A stretch of 6,183 bases of DNA, from contig JAGQHH010000299.1 in assembly GCA_020431945.1 (NCBI GenBank), positions 1 through 6,183 of the forward strand, in the 5' to 3' direction. Of this stretch, positions 6,170 through 6,183 are shown in pieces (the stretch's first letter is position 1; each line of letters begins with the position of its first letter). The notes under the pieces were generated by a model that saw only the letters and a list, made by a program, of their open reading frames with translations, was not told where the DNA came from and made no database searches. The stretch comes from Cyanobacteria bacterium HKST-UBA02. GTDB taxonomy: Bacteria; Cyanobacteriota; Vampirovibrionia; Obscuribacterales; Obscuribacteraceae. A program made the translations under genes and the position numbers.

Positions 6170-6183
6170 GGTCTGATTCTCGC

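Overview
The window carries most of an adenosylcobalamin-dependent ethanolamine ammonia-lyase locus, followed by two genes of unknown function on the opposite strand. The DNA is moderately GC-rich and densely coding, with bacterial gene layout and standard stop codons. No phylogenetic marker is present. The large aspartate/glycine/asparagine-rich repeat protein recalls the hypothetical proteins common in Obscuribacterales (non-photosynthetic Cyanobacteria/Melainabacteria). That is a low-confidence impression from memory, and other deep-branching bacteria are possible.

Left part (1-3225): eutB, the large catalytic subunit, runs leftward off the window edge; only its first 342 codons are present. 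eutC (small subunit) and eutA (ATP-dependent reactivating factor) run rightward, separated by 2 bp. EutB and EutC together form the lyase, which splits ethanolamine into acetaldehyde and ammonia. EutA swaps damaged cobalamin out of the enzyme using ATP. The usual arrangement is a co-directional eutA-eutB-eutC or eutB-eutC operon. Here eutB and eutC are head to head, with only 24 bp between their start codons. That gap has no Shine-Dalgarno sequence on either strand. It holds a near-palindrome (10 of 12 positions symmetric) that offers a -10-like TAnnnT hexamer in each direction, spaced so that both mRNAs could start at or within about 2 nt of the ATG. EutC lacks the roughly 55-60 residue N-terminal extension that carries the microcompartment-targeting signal in enteric bacteria, and no shell protein gene is visible. 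This looks like a cytosolic, compartment-independent enzyme.

Middle (3226-3685): a 31-bp convergent gap without an obvious terminator is followed by a small leftward gene for a 117-residue multi-pass membrane protein. A strong AAGGAG site places its start at a GTG (3610). Its last hydrophobic segment appears to continue in frame past the TGA stop. A perfect 8-bp stem with a 4-nt loop lies just upstream of it.

Right part (3686-6169): one long leftward gene encodes an 827-residue, hydrophilic, cysteine-free protein with no signal peptide or membrane segment. It has at least six copies of a short D/N-x-x-G-N/D-V-x-A-V motif and a duplicated W...GDT...F-D/E-GPLK module. I cannot assign a function. 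No tRNA, rRNA, CRISPR array, insertion sequence or attachment site was seen.
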